Source of the DNA: Tenacibaculum singaporense
GTDB taxonomy: Bacteria > Bacteroidota > Bacteroidia > Flavobacteriales > Flavobacteriaceae
DNA length: 64,000 bases
Direction of reading: 5' to 3'
NCBI RefSeq assembly: GCF_003867015.1
Contig: NZ_CP032548.1
Coordinates: 806,001-870,000, forward strand
The position numbers and the translations under genes are program-made. Below the pieces are notes generated by a model that was given only the letters and a program-made list of their open reading frames with translations, was not told the origin of the DNA and searched no databases. Shown piece by piece: positions 50,754 to 58,936 of this stretch. Numbering within the stretch: the first letter of the stretch is position 1; each line of letters begins with the position of its first letter.

Positions 50754-52528
50754 TATAACTGTCTGTCTAATTGCGTTATTACTTGTTTTGCTTTTTCATA
50801 CTCCTCTTTCATTTGTACATTGGTAATTGGAGTATATCTAGCAAAATCACAATTGTTAAATACTTCAATAAAGTTGCTAATAGTTTCTTTACTAACATTT
50901 TTATCAGCTAGTAAATCAGTAATTTTTTCACGACTTATATCAGATGTTTCCACACCTAGTTTTGCTTTTAAGTAATTATGTAACGCTCTTTCTAAAGCTT
51001 CATAAAAAGCTTCTTTATTACCTAATTGTTTTTGTGCTTCCGACAAGTATTTCTTAGCAAGTTTGTCTGCTTTTCGCAATTTGTTTCCTAATACATCACT
51101 ATCACGTTCTTCTTTCTTTTTCTGAATAACAATTCCAACAGGAATAGCTAAAACAGGAAGTAACAAAAGAATATAAAATAAGTTAGATTTAAAGAAATCA
51201 TCAGTTTTTATAGGTTGTAAATTGGTAGTTGTTTGAATGTATCTAAAATCGCTGCCTGTAACTTTTATATCTTGTTTAGTAACTGTATTAGCATCAGAAT
51301 TCGTCGGAACTTCTTTTCCTTCCAAAACATCAACATATAAATCATCTGTAGTGATGGTTTGGTACACTTTTTCTTTTGGATTAAAGTAAGAAAAGCTAGT
51401 TTTTGGAATCCTATATTTTCCTTTAAATTCAGGAACAACAGTGTAGTTGTCAGTAACTGAACCTGACAATCCAGTTCCAGTAATACGAACGTTTTCTTTT
51501 CTTTCAGGTTGATAAACTTCTAGTTCTTTAGGAGTTTCAACTTTTGGAAGTTCAAAAAGTTTTAAATTTCCTTTCCCATTTACTGAAACCTTAATTTGTG
51601 ATGATTCATTGGCTTTTAAGGTGTTTTTGCTTAAAGAAACATCAAATGAAAATTCACCAACCGCACCAGTAAAGTCTTCTGGTTTGTTTTTGAGAGGTAA
51701 GGCTTGAGCATTAACAACTTTCTTAGCAGAAGAAAACTCTTTACGAACTTGACGCGTAATTACGTTTCCAAAAAAGTCAGCTCTTCCAGTAGGAACTGCA
51801 ACAATTATATCCATTTTCATCGGATCTATTGTTAGTTTACCAGAGGTTGTTGGAATTAATAAAGCTTTATGTAAAACAGCATAACGATATTGCTCTCCAT
51901 TGTATGTTCCTGTTTTAACAGGCATTCCATTGCGTTTAATTTCTTGATTCCAGAAACCGTTATATTGTGGAGCTTCAGTTATTGCATTGTCATAGATACC
52001 AACATTATCACTAAAGTATAAGCGATATTCTACATAAATTCCCTCACCAACATAAGGTTTAGATTTGGAAATCTCAGCAACTAAATGAATGTTCTGTTCT
52101 GCAATGTAATTGGGGTCATTTGGGTTTTTTGGAATGTCAACAGCATCTAAAACAATAACTTTTATAGGGTTTGACTTTATTGTTTCTCCATCAATTTCAA
52201 TACTCGCAGAGGGAATATTAAATTCTCCTTTTCTTTTGGGTTGTAGTATAAAAGTATAGGATTGATTGAAAGAAACCTTACCGTTAATCCAAGATTGACT
52301 TACAGATTGACTAGGGCCACCAACTATTTTAAAATTAGTGAAATTTGGCGCTTTAAAATTATCGGCTCCTTGTTTGTTTATTGAAAACTCAATACGTAAT
52401 CGTTGGTTTACACCTAACTTATTTTTACTAACCGTGGCCGTTAATGCAGCGTCTTGTGCATTAATGGAAAGTGTTATAAAACTAACTAATAACGATATGT
52501 ATACTTTCAACTTCATGTTAAATTTCAA
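50753..52528 (-). CDS. batD: BatD protein
   Basis: This 591-residue BatD-family protein has a signal peptide, a long periplasmic beta-sandwich region (about 25-440) and one membrane helix (about 450-470, NLFYILLLLPVLAIPVGIVI), then a cytoplasmic helical tail. Recognisable stretches are LGVNQRLRIEFSINKQG, YVEYRLYFSDNVGIYD and VVPEFKGKYRIPKTSFSYF. The start could be Met 5 (MKLKVYIS). It works with the VWA proteins BatA and BatB. It is 39 bases after batC and one-base overlapped by batE. Confidence 0.9.
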   Translation of the reverse strand: MKFNMKLKVYISLLVSFITLSINAQDAALTATVSKNKLGVNQRLRIEFSINKQGADNFKAPNFTNFKIVGGPSQSVSQSWINGKVSFNQSYTFILQPKRKGEFNIPSASIEIDGETIKSNPIKVIVLDAVDIPKNPNDPNYIAEQNIHLVAEISKSKPYVGEGIYVEYRLYFSDNVGIYDNAITEAPQYNGFWNQEIKRNGMPVKTGTYNGEQYRYAVLHKALLIPTTSGKLTIDPMKMDIIVAVPTGRADFFGNVITRQVRKEFSSAKKVVNAQALPLKNKPEDFTGAVGEFSFDVSLSKNTLKANESSQIKVSVNGKGNLKLFELPKVETPKELEVYQPERKENVRITGTGLSGSVTDNYTVVPEFKGKYRIPKTSFSYFNPKEKVYQTITTDDLYVDVLEGKEVPTNSDANTVTKQDIKVTGSDFRYIQTTTNLQPIKTDDFFKSNLFYILLLLPVLAIPVGIVIQKKKEERDSDVLGNKLRKADKLAKKYLSEAQKQLGNKEAFYEALERALHNYLKAKLGVETSDISREKITDLLADKNVSKETISNFIEVFNNCDFARYTPITNVQMKEEYEKAKQVITQLDRQL

Positions 52529-52567
52529 AAATGTCTAAAAATAACTAAGATTTTAAAAACTGAAAAA

Positions 52568-53383
52568 TTACCAGTCTTTTTCTTGCTTTACTTTTCTTCC
52601 TTTTGATTTTTTCGCATTCATTTTTTTCTGCGTTTTGTTTTCCTCATTATTTAAACTCTCTAACAATTGTTTCATTTGTTCAGGAGTCATCTTACCCTGT
52701 TGAGGTTTAGGTTTTTGGTTTTGTTTGTCTTTTTGGTCTTGATTAGGTTTTTGTTGATTTTTTTGATCATCATTTTTCTGATCTTGCTTATCATCTTTTT
52801 TATCCTTATCGTCGCCTTTTTGATCTTTATTTTTATCGTTTTGTTTGTCTTTGTCGTTTTGTTTTTGTTGATCTTTGTTTTTTTGGTCTTTATTTTTATC
52901 CTTATTGTCTTTCTGATCTTGCTGTTGTTTTTTAGCTTCTTTTTGAGCAACAGCTAAATTATAACGTGTTTCATCATCATTCGGGTTTCTACGTAGAGAA
53001 TTTTTAAAAGCTTCGACAGCTTGCTCATACTGTTTTTGCTCCATCATTGCGTTACCAATGTTATGATAAGCTTCGGCCTGAGCCATTTTGTCTTTTGAGG
53101 TTTCAGTAGTTACTTTAAACTGTTCTACAGCTTCTTTGTATTTCTTTTCTTGATATAAAGTATTACCAAAATTATAACTTGCTTTTTCATACTTACTATT
53201 CTTACCTAAAGCTTTTCGGTAAGCAATAGCAGCATCACTAAACTTTTGCTTATTGTATAACTTGTTTCCTTCTCGTAACAAAGCACGTGCTTCACGTTGT
53301 AGTTTAAGTGTGTCTTGCTGTGCATTAGCCGCCGCAGAAACAGTAAGGACTATAATGAATATTAAATTTTGTAAACTTTTCAT
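52568..53383 (-). CDS. batC: BatC: TPR protein with Lys/Asn/Gln/Asp-rich tail
   Basis: BatC is a TPR protein of the Bat operon. The signal peptide is at 1-21, and TPR repeats (about 30-150) read like ALREGNKLYNKQKFSDAAIA, ASYNFGNTLYQEKKYKEAVE, AYHNIGNAMMEQKQYEQAVE. Residues 151-229 are an unusually pure low-complexity stretch of Lys, Asn, Gln and Asp with only a few other residues. The C-terminal KMTPEQMKQLLESLNNEENKT closes it. Length is 271 residues. The tail is typical of BatC in type but long. An antisense reading frame in this tail is an artefact of composition. Confidence 0.9.
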   Translation of the reverse strand: MKSLQNLIFIIVLTVSAAANAQQDTLKLQREARALLREGNKLYNKQKFSDAAIAYRKALGKNSKYEKASYNFGNTLYQEKKYKEAVEQFKVTTETSKDKMAQAEAYHNIGNAMMEQKQYEQAVEAFKNSLRRNPNDDETRYNLAVAQKEAKKQQQDQKDNKDKNKDQKNKDQQKQNDKDKQNDKNKDQKGDDKDKKDDKQDQKNDDQKNQQKPNQDQKDKQNQKPKPQQGKMTPEQMKQLLESLNNEENKTQKKMNAKKSKGRKVKQEKDW

Positions 53384-53391
53384 ACTACATG

Positions 53392-54429
53392 TTAAGATTC
53401 TTCGTTAAATAAATCTACTTTCTTCAACCATTTGGTTTTCTTATCAAATAAAAACATATCTAAAATCAAAAACAATAGTCCAATACCTACAAACCATTGA
53501 AATTGGTCTTTATAATCAGAAAACTGTTTTGTTTCAAATTCATTTTTTTGTGCGTTTCCAATAATCTTCTCAATGGCTTCTACTGGGTTTTCAGTTTTAT
53601 TACCATCAAAATATTGTCCGTCAGAAGCATCAGCAATTCCTTGTAAAACATCAGGTTTTCTTTGGGTAATTACTGTTTCTCCCATTCTGTCTTTTTTATA
53701 ACCAATAAGTGCGCCATTTAATTTGATAGGAATTGGACCTCCTTTTTCGGTTCCTACACCTACGGTGTATACTTTAACACCTTCATTGGCTATGTTTTGA
53801 GCAACTTGTTTAGTTTCTTCTTGATGATCTTCACCATCTGAAATAATTATTAAAAAACGATTAGTTTGTTCATCATTATCATAGTAAGTGTTTGCTAGAT
53901 TTAAAGCTTCATTGATAGCAGTACCTTGACTCGAAACCATGTCTGGATTAGCATTTTGCAAAAACATTTTTGCTGCAGCATGATCAGTGGTAATAGGTAG
54001 TAAAGGATAAGCATTACCTGCATAGATAATAATACCAACTCTATCACTTCCTAACTTATCAATAGTTTTAGATATAATTTGTTTTGCTTTTTCTAATCTG
54101 TTAGGAGCAATATCTTCTGCTAACATACTTTTAGAAACGTCTAGGGCAAACACCACATCAACACCTTCTCTTTTTACAGTTTTTAGTTTTGTTCCCATTT
54201 TTGGGTTAACTAATGATAGAATTAAAAATGATAATCCTACCAAAAAGAAAACAAGTTTTAGTACCGATTTAAAGGTTGATGTGTTTGGTGCTATTTTAGA
54301 TAAAAGCAACGGGTTAGCAAACTTTTTTTGAGTTCGTTTTTTCCACCATAAAACTAATAGGAAAACCACAATTATTACAGGAATAATTGCAAAAAGATAA
54401 AAATATATTGGTTCTTCTAGTTTGTACAT
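53392..54429 (-). CDS. batB: BatB: VWA domain protein
   Basis: This 345-residue membrane protein has helices at about 8-28 and 56-72 and a VWA domain with the MIDAS motif FALDVSKSMLAED (D97, S99, S101), LIIISDGEDHQEE and TEKGGPIPIKLNGALIGYKK. One further helix lies near the C-terminus (about 315-333). It pairs with BatA in a MoxR-linked complex. In this genome it is separated from batA by an inserted four-helix-bundle gene; there are 28 bases between it and that gene. Confidence 0.93.
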   Translation of the reverse strand: MYKLEEPIYFYLFAIIPVIIVVFLLVLWWKKRTQKKFANPLLLSKIAPNTSTFKSVLKLVFFLVGLSFLILSLVNPKMGTKLKTVKREGVDVVFALDVSKSMLAEDIAPNRLEKAKQIISKTIDKLGSDRVGIIIYAGNAYPLLPITTDHAAAKMFLQNANPDMVSSQGTAINEALNLANTYYDNDEQTNRFLIIISDGEDHQEETKQVAQNIANEGVKVYTVGVGTEKGGPIPIKLNGALIGYKKDRMGETVITQRKPDVLQGIADASDGQYFDGNKTENPVEAIEKIIGNAQKNEFETKQFSDYKDQFQWFVGIGLLFLILDMFLFDKKTKWLKKVDLFNEES

Positions 54430-54457
54430 CCTTCGGATAGTTTAATTGTTGATGCGT

Positions 54458-54820
54458 TTAATCGTTTAACTGTGATTTTCGTAAAGAATTCAACATGTTA
54501 GAAATTTTGTATATGGTATTTCTTAATTTTAAATAGTCTTCTTCATTTAAAAAGTTTAAATCTCTTGAAACAATTAATTGACTTAGAATTTCCATTGTTG
54601 AACTATATGCTATAGATGTAAAATGAGCTTTGTCTTTGTTTGTTATTCGTGTTGTTCCTTCTGCTAAATTAGAAGAAATAGAAACAGAAGCTCTTCTTAG
54701 TTGGTTTGTTAAACCAAACTTTTCTGAATCAGGAAAATTTTCTGTAACAGAATATATTTTTTTAGAAAGCTTAACAGCCTCTTTCCAAACTTCTAATTTT
54801 TCAAAAGAGAAAATATACAT
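54458..54820 (-). CDS. Four-helix-bundle protein (23S rRNA intervening-sequence protein family)
   Basis: This is a 120-residue all-helical protein of the four-helix-bundle/IVP family: FEKLEVWKEAVKLSKKIYSV at the start, FGLTNQLRRASVSISSNLAE and then KDKAHFTSIAYSSTMEILSQ. Such genes occur in rRNA intervening sequences or singly at many sites in Flavobacteriaceae, and the role is unknown. It stands between batA and batB, where other Bacteroidota have no gene, with spacers of 36 and 28 bases. Both flanks contain GTTTAAC sequences. The frame is intact. Confidence 0.9.
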   Translation of the reverse strand: MYIFSFEKLEVWKEAVKLSKKIYSVTENFPDSEKFGLTNQLRRASVSISSNLAEGTTRITNKDKAHFTSIAYSSTMEILSQLIVSRDLNFLNEEDYLKLRNTIYKISNMLNSLRKSQLND

Positions 54821-54856
54821 TTTTTAACTTTTAAACAGTTTAACAATTTCACAATT

Positions 54857-55867
54857 TTATATAAAACTTTTAAATAATGTATTCTTTAACGTGAACTCCA
54901 AGAGCAAAAAGATTCCTGCTAGGAAAACTAAAAAGCGATATTTTTCCGAGTAATTATAATATTTAAATTCTTCTATTTTAGTTTTTTCTAGCTTGTCAAT
55001 TTCGTCGTAAATTTCTTTTAACTTAGTGTTATTAGTGGCTCTAAAATATTTTCCACTAGTTTCATTGGCAATATGCTTTAGTAAGTTTTCATCAATTTCA
55101 ACAGGTTGGTTTTTAAAAGAAATTTTACCAGTTCTTGGGTCTTTAGCCCAAGGAAAAGGAGCCATCCCGTTAGTTCCTATTCCAATAGTATAAACCTTAA
55201 TTCCGTTTCCTTTTGCTAGCTCAGTAGCTGTTTTAGGATCAACAAAACCAGCGTTATTTACACCGTCTGTCAATAAAATAATAACCTTGCTTTTGGCTTT
55301 ACTATCCTTAAGTCTGTTAACCGCAGAACCTAAGCCCATTCCAATAGCAGTTCCACCTTCTAACTGTCCCCATTTAATTTCTGAAATGGTTCTTTTTACG
55401 ATAGATTTATCGCTAGTAATAGGAGTTTGTGTAAAACTTTCTCCTGCATACACTACGATACCAATACGATCATTTGGGCGTCGGTTTATAAAATCGGTTG
55501 CAACTCTTTTTAAAGCTTCCAGACGATTTGGTTTAAGGTCTTTTGCCAGCATACTAGCCGAGACATCAACAGCCATTACGATATCAATCCCTCGATTTGT
55601 TTTTGTTTTTTTACTAACAGCTACATTTCTAGGGCGTGCTAAAGCAACTATTAAGCAGGTTAAGGCCAGTAGTCTTAAGAGTTGTAGTAAAGGCTTTAGT
55701 TTGGGTAAAATAGAACCTTGTACTTTAAAACTTTTGATATTTGGCATTTTTAGCTGAGCACTATCTTTTTTTCGAGTGTAAAAACTCCAAAAAGCTAATA
55801 GAGGAATTAATACTAGCAACCATAAAAACTCGGGACTATGAAACTCGAAATTATTCCACTTCATCAT
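54857..55867 (-). CDS. batA: BatA: VWA domain protein
   Basis: This 336-residue membrane protein begins with a helix at about 13-30 and has a second at 60-78, followed by a VWA domain with MIDAS motif VMAVDVSASMLAKD (D101, S103, S105) and VIILLTDGVNNAGFVDPKT. A final helix lies near 310-325. It is the partner of BatB. The start overlaps the end of the preceding gene by 17 bases; Met 2 (55864) may be used instead. Confidence 0.93.
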   Translation of the reverse strand: MMKWNNFEFHSPEFLWLLVLIPLLAFWSFYTRKKDSAQLKMPNIKSFKVQGSILPKLKPLLQLLRLLALTCLIVALARPRNVAVSKKTKTNRGIDIVMAVDVSASMLAKDLKPNRLEALKRVATDFINRRPNDRIGIVVYAGESFTQTPITSDKSIVKRTISEIKWGQLEGGTAIGMGLGSAVNRLKDSKAKSKVIILLTDGVNNAGFVDPKTATELAKGNGIKVYTIGIGTNGMAPFPWAKDPRTGKISFKNQPVEIDENLLKHIANETSGKYFRATNNTKLKEIYDEIDKLEKTKIEEFKYYNYSEKYRFLVFLAGIFLLLEFTLKNTLFKSFI

Positions 55868-56768
55868 CTTCTTCTTGTTTTTTAGGTTTTAAATTATCTA
55901 TAATAAGCTTTGCGTCTTTTCGGTCTTCCTCTATTTCGTGCGATAAAGGCTTAGACTTTGCAAATTTCACTAAGTCAGACTCTTGTAACAACCCCTTTAG
56001 TTTATCAATAATTTCCCTAGAAGTTTCTATTGACTTTGTGTCATTGAAGTCTTTTAAAACATCAATTAATTCATCTGTTGTGCTTTCTAAGGCAGGTACA
56101 TGTAACTCTCTTTCAATATAACCTCTTATAATGTCTGTTAATTCACTATAATATTTTTTAACCTGATTATTTTGCCATAACAGTTTTTTGTCGAGTTCCT
56201 CTAATTTTTGCATAGCTTCTTCATAAGGAGCGAGTAAAGGGACAACGATAGTTTCTTCTTGTTCTTTTTTCTTCTTGAAAACAAAGAAATAGAGTAAAAG
56301 CGCTATAACAACAATGGATATTACGACCCACCAAATGTACTGCTTGAAATCGTCAAATTGATACGGTTCTCCTTTAATTCCTTTAATAGGAAATTTTTTA
56401 ACTTTAGTAGTGTCGATAGGAACCGTAGCTACATTAACTAATAAGCTATCGGTTAAATAAGCTTGATTTCTAATAAATATTTGTTGTTGGGGAATGTAAA
56501 AAGCACCGCTATCAAAACCTGTTAAAATATATTTTTGGATTAGCTTGTTTTCAATAGTGTCGATTTTGAGAGTATCTATAACTTCTAATCCTTTTAGGTT
56601 TTCTAGCTTAGGAATGATAACATTTTCAGTTTCATCAACAGATATTTTATATTGAAACTGTTCACCAATTCTGATGTTTGTTGTGTCAATTTCTGCTTTT
56701 ACCTGAGGTTGTTGTGCAAAGGTAAAAGAAGTTAAAAACAAGCATATGTAAAGTAGTTTGTGTTTCAT
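55851..56768 (-). CDS. Bat-operon membrane protein (BatD-like/DUF4381-type)
   Basis: This 305-residue protein has a signal peptide (MKHKLLYICLFLTSFTFAQ), a periplasmic beta domain (about 20-140) with PQVKAEIDTTNIRIGEQFQY similar to the BatD repeats, one membrane helix (about 145-166, YIWWVVISIVVIALLLYFFV), and a cytoplasmic helical domain with a charged end (KPKKQEEDDEVE). It lies between the DUF58 and batA genes in one transcript. I do not assign a symbol. The beta domain may be a BatD-like binding module. Confidence 0.83.
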   Translation of the reverse strand: MKHKLLYICLFLTSFTFAQQPQVKAEIDTTNIRIGEQFQYKISVDETENVIIPKLENLKGLEVIDTLKIDTIENKLIQKYILTGFDSGAFYIPQQQIFIRNQAYLTDSLLVNVATVPIDTTKVKKFPIKGIKGEPYQFDDFKQYIWWVVISIVVIALLLYFFVFKKKKEQEETIVVPLLAPYEEAMQKLEELDKKLLWQNNQVKKYYSELTDIIRGYIERELHVPALESTTDELIDVLKDFNDTKSIETSREIIDKLKGLLQESDLVKFAKSKPLSHEIEEDRKDAKLIIDNLKPKKQEEDDEVE

Positions 56769-56777
56769 TGTTTGTTC

Positions 56778-57644
56778 TTATCCTTTTTGTTTAAAATAAC
56801 CTAACAGCTTTCGTACATAACTCTCGTCAACTCTTGTGTTAATAGTTCCTGCACCACTCTTAGTAAAAGCGCTTTCAAAGTAATCAGTTAAACGCAAGGC
56901 GTTAACTTTGTAGTGAGTTCTAACAGATTTAGAGCTAGTATTAACTAATTGAGTTTTGCCAGTTTCAGCATCTAACATAGGAACCATTCCTAAATTAGGA
57001 ATTTGCTCATCATGTTTATCGTATACACGAATACCAGTAACATCGTGTTTATTACCAACAATTTTTAGTGTACGTTCGTAACCATCATCCATAAAATCAG
57101 AAAGCATAAAAACAATAGCTTTCTTTTTCATTATGTTGGATAAAAATTTGAAAGCTTCACTAATATTGGTTTGTCTGCTTTTTGGTTGAAATTCAATAAG
57201 CTCACGAATAATTCGTAATACGTGACTTTTTCCTTTTTTAGGAGGAATGTATAGTTCAACTTGATCCGAAAACAGAATTAACCCGACTTTGTCGTTATTT
57301 TGAATAGCAGAAAAGGCTAGTGTTGCGGCAATTTCTGTTACGGTATCTTTTTTAAATTGTTCAGAAGTACCAAAAAATTCAGAGCCAGAAATATCGACTA
57401 CCAACATCATGGTAAGCTCACGTTCTTCTTCAAAAACTTTTACATAGGGTTCATTATAGCGAGCAGTAACGTTCCAATCAATTGCTCTAATATCATCTCC
57501 GTATTGATATTGACGTACTTCAGAAAAAGTCATACCTCTACCTTTAAAGGTTGAGTGGTATTCTCCTCCAAAAATATGATTAGACAACCTACGTGTCTTT
57601 ATTTCTATTTTTCGAACTTTTTTTAGTAACTCTTTTGTATCCAT
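56778..57644 (-). CDS. DUF58 domain protein with VWA-like MIDAS
   Basis: This 288-residue protein of the DUF58 family is the standard MoxR partner. It has the family signature FKGRGMTFSEVRQYQYGDD with IRAIDWNVTARYNEPYVKVF, and a VWA-type metal site in VVDISGSEFFG (D84, S86, S88). It has no transmembrane segment, so it is a cytoplasmic or peripheral protein. It lies 75 bases downstream of moxR and 9 bases before the next gene. Confidence 0.92.
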   Translation of the reverse strand: MDTKELLKKVRKIEIKTRRLSNHIFGGEYHSTFKGRGMTFSEVRQYQYGDDIRAIDWNVTARYNEPYVKVFEEERELTMMLVVDISGSEFFGTSEQFKKDTVTEIAATLAFSAIQNNDKVGLILFSDQVELYIPPKKGKSHVLRIIRELIEFQPKSRQTNISEAFKFLSNIMKKKAIVFMLSDFMDDGYERTLKIVGNKHDVTGIRVYDKHDEQIPNLGMVPMLDAETGKTQLVNTSSKSVRTHYKVNALRLTDYFESAFTKSGAGTINTRVDESYVRKLLGYFKQKG

Positions 57645-57719
57645 GTTTTCAATTGTCAGTTAACAGTTATCAATAATCAGTAAAGTGTTTTGGGCTGATA
57701 ATTGCTCATTGATAATTGA

Positions 57720-58709
57720 TTAAGGTACTTGTACTTCGTTAATAATAGAATTAATAATATCTATAGATGTAATGTTTTCAGCTTCTGCTTCATACGTAAT
57801 ACCAATTCTATGACGTAATACATCGTTTACGATTGCTCTAACATCTTCAGGAATTACATAACCTCTTCGTTTAATAAAGGCATAACATTTTGCTGCTTTT
57901 GCCAAGGCAATACTACCACGGGGAGATGATCCAAAACTAATAAGTGGTTGTAATTTTTCTAAATTGTATTTTTCAGGATAACGAGTTGCGAAAACAATAT
58001 CTAAAATATACTTTTCAATTTTTTCATCCATATAAACCTCGTTAACTACGTTGCGAGCTTTAATAATTTGATCGATTGAAATTACAGGATTTATTTTTTG
58101 AAAACTTCCATTTAAGTTTTGACGCATAATTAGTTGCTCGTCTTGTAACTTTGGATAGTCAATCACTGTTTTTAACATAAAACGGTCTATCTGTGCTTCA
58201 GGAAGAGGATACGTCCCTTCTTGTTCAACTGGGTTTTGAGTTGCCATTACCAAGAAAGGTTCATCTAGCTTGAAAGTTTCGTCACCAATGGTAATTTGAC
58301 GCTCTTGCATTGCCTCTAATAATGCAGATTGTACTTTAGCAGGAGCACGGTTAATCTCATCAGCTAATACAAAGTTGGCGAAAATTGGTCCCTTTTTTAT
58401 AGAGAAATCATTTTCTTTTACATTGTATATCATAGTACCTACAACATCAGCAGGCAATAAATCTGGAGTAAATTGAATACGACTAAAGCTTCCATCTACA
58501 GCTTTTGAAAGTGTGTTAATGGCTAAGGTTTTCGCTAGCCCAGGTACACCTTCTAATAAGATATGTCCATTTCCTAAAAGTCCAATTAGTAATCGCTCAA
58601 TCATATGTTTTTGACCCACAATTACCTTATTCATTTCTGTAGTTAATAAGTCTACAAAAGCACTTTCTCTTTCTATTTTTTCATTGATGGCTCTTACATC
58701 TATATCCAT
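57720..58709 (-). CDS. MoxR family AAA+ ATPase
   Basis: This 329-residue AAA+ chaperone-like ATPase is thought to insert cofactors or assemble complexes together with VWA proteins. Walker A is GVPGLAKT (54-61), Walker B is FVLADEINRAP (D117, E118), sensor residues are in MATQNPVEQEGTYPLPEAQ, and the arginine region is in SFGSSPRGSIALAKAAK. It is the first gene of the Bat operon, with a -7 promoter box 33 bases before its ATG. Confidence 0.95.
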   Translation of the reverse strand: MDIDVRAINEKIERESAFVDLLTTEMNKVIVGQKHMIERLLIGLLGNGHILLEGVPGLAKTLAINTLSKAVDGSFSRIQFTPDLLPADVVGTMIYNVKENDFSIKKGPIFANFVLADEINRAPAKVQSALLEAMQERQITIGDETFKLDEPFLVMATQNPVEQEGTYPLPEAQIDRFMLKTVIDYPKLQDEQLIMRQNLNGSFQKINPVISIDQIIKARNVVNEVYMDEKIEKYILDIVFATRYPEKYNLEKLQPLISFGSSPRGSIALAKAAKCYAFIKRRGYVIPEDVRAIVNDVLRHRIGITYEAEAENITSIDIINSIINEVQVP

Positions 58710-58741
58710 AGTAATTGAAATAAATTAGAATTTTTATGAAA

Positions 58742-58749
58742 CAAAGCTA
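58742..58749 (-). promoter_or_regulatory. Promoter -7 element of the Bat operon
   Basis: TAGCTTTG on the minus strand fits the TAnnTTTG box, 33 bases ahead of the moxR start. The rest of the 227-base gap before the SusC gene contains A/T-rich sequence and nothing else recognised. Confidence 0.55.
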
Positions 58750-58936
58750 CAATAATAGTGTTTTTTTAGTTGTTAAAAGTTGGTTAAACCTTGTGTTTAC
58801 AAGTGACAAGGTACTGTTTTTTAAAGTTAAGTTTTTGGTGAGCGTGTTTATTTTACTGAAAATAAGCTACTTATAATTTGTTTTTGTGGATAAAAAAAAT
58901 GAAATTTAGATTCTACTAACTTTAAACTTAAATTTT

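Noticed and set aside
52667..52957. Reading frames in other frames across the BatC tail (hydrophobic plus-strand frame and Lys-rich minus-strand frame)
   Set aside because: They mirror the low-complexity codons of BatC; the plus-strand frame is only Phe/Leu/Ile/Val-rich antisense of AAA/GAT/CAA codons.
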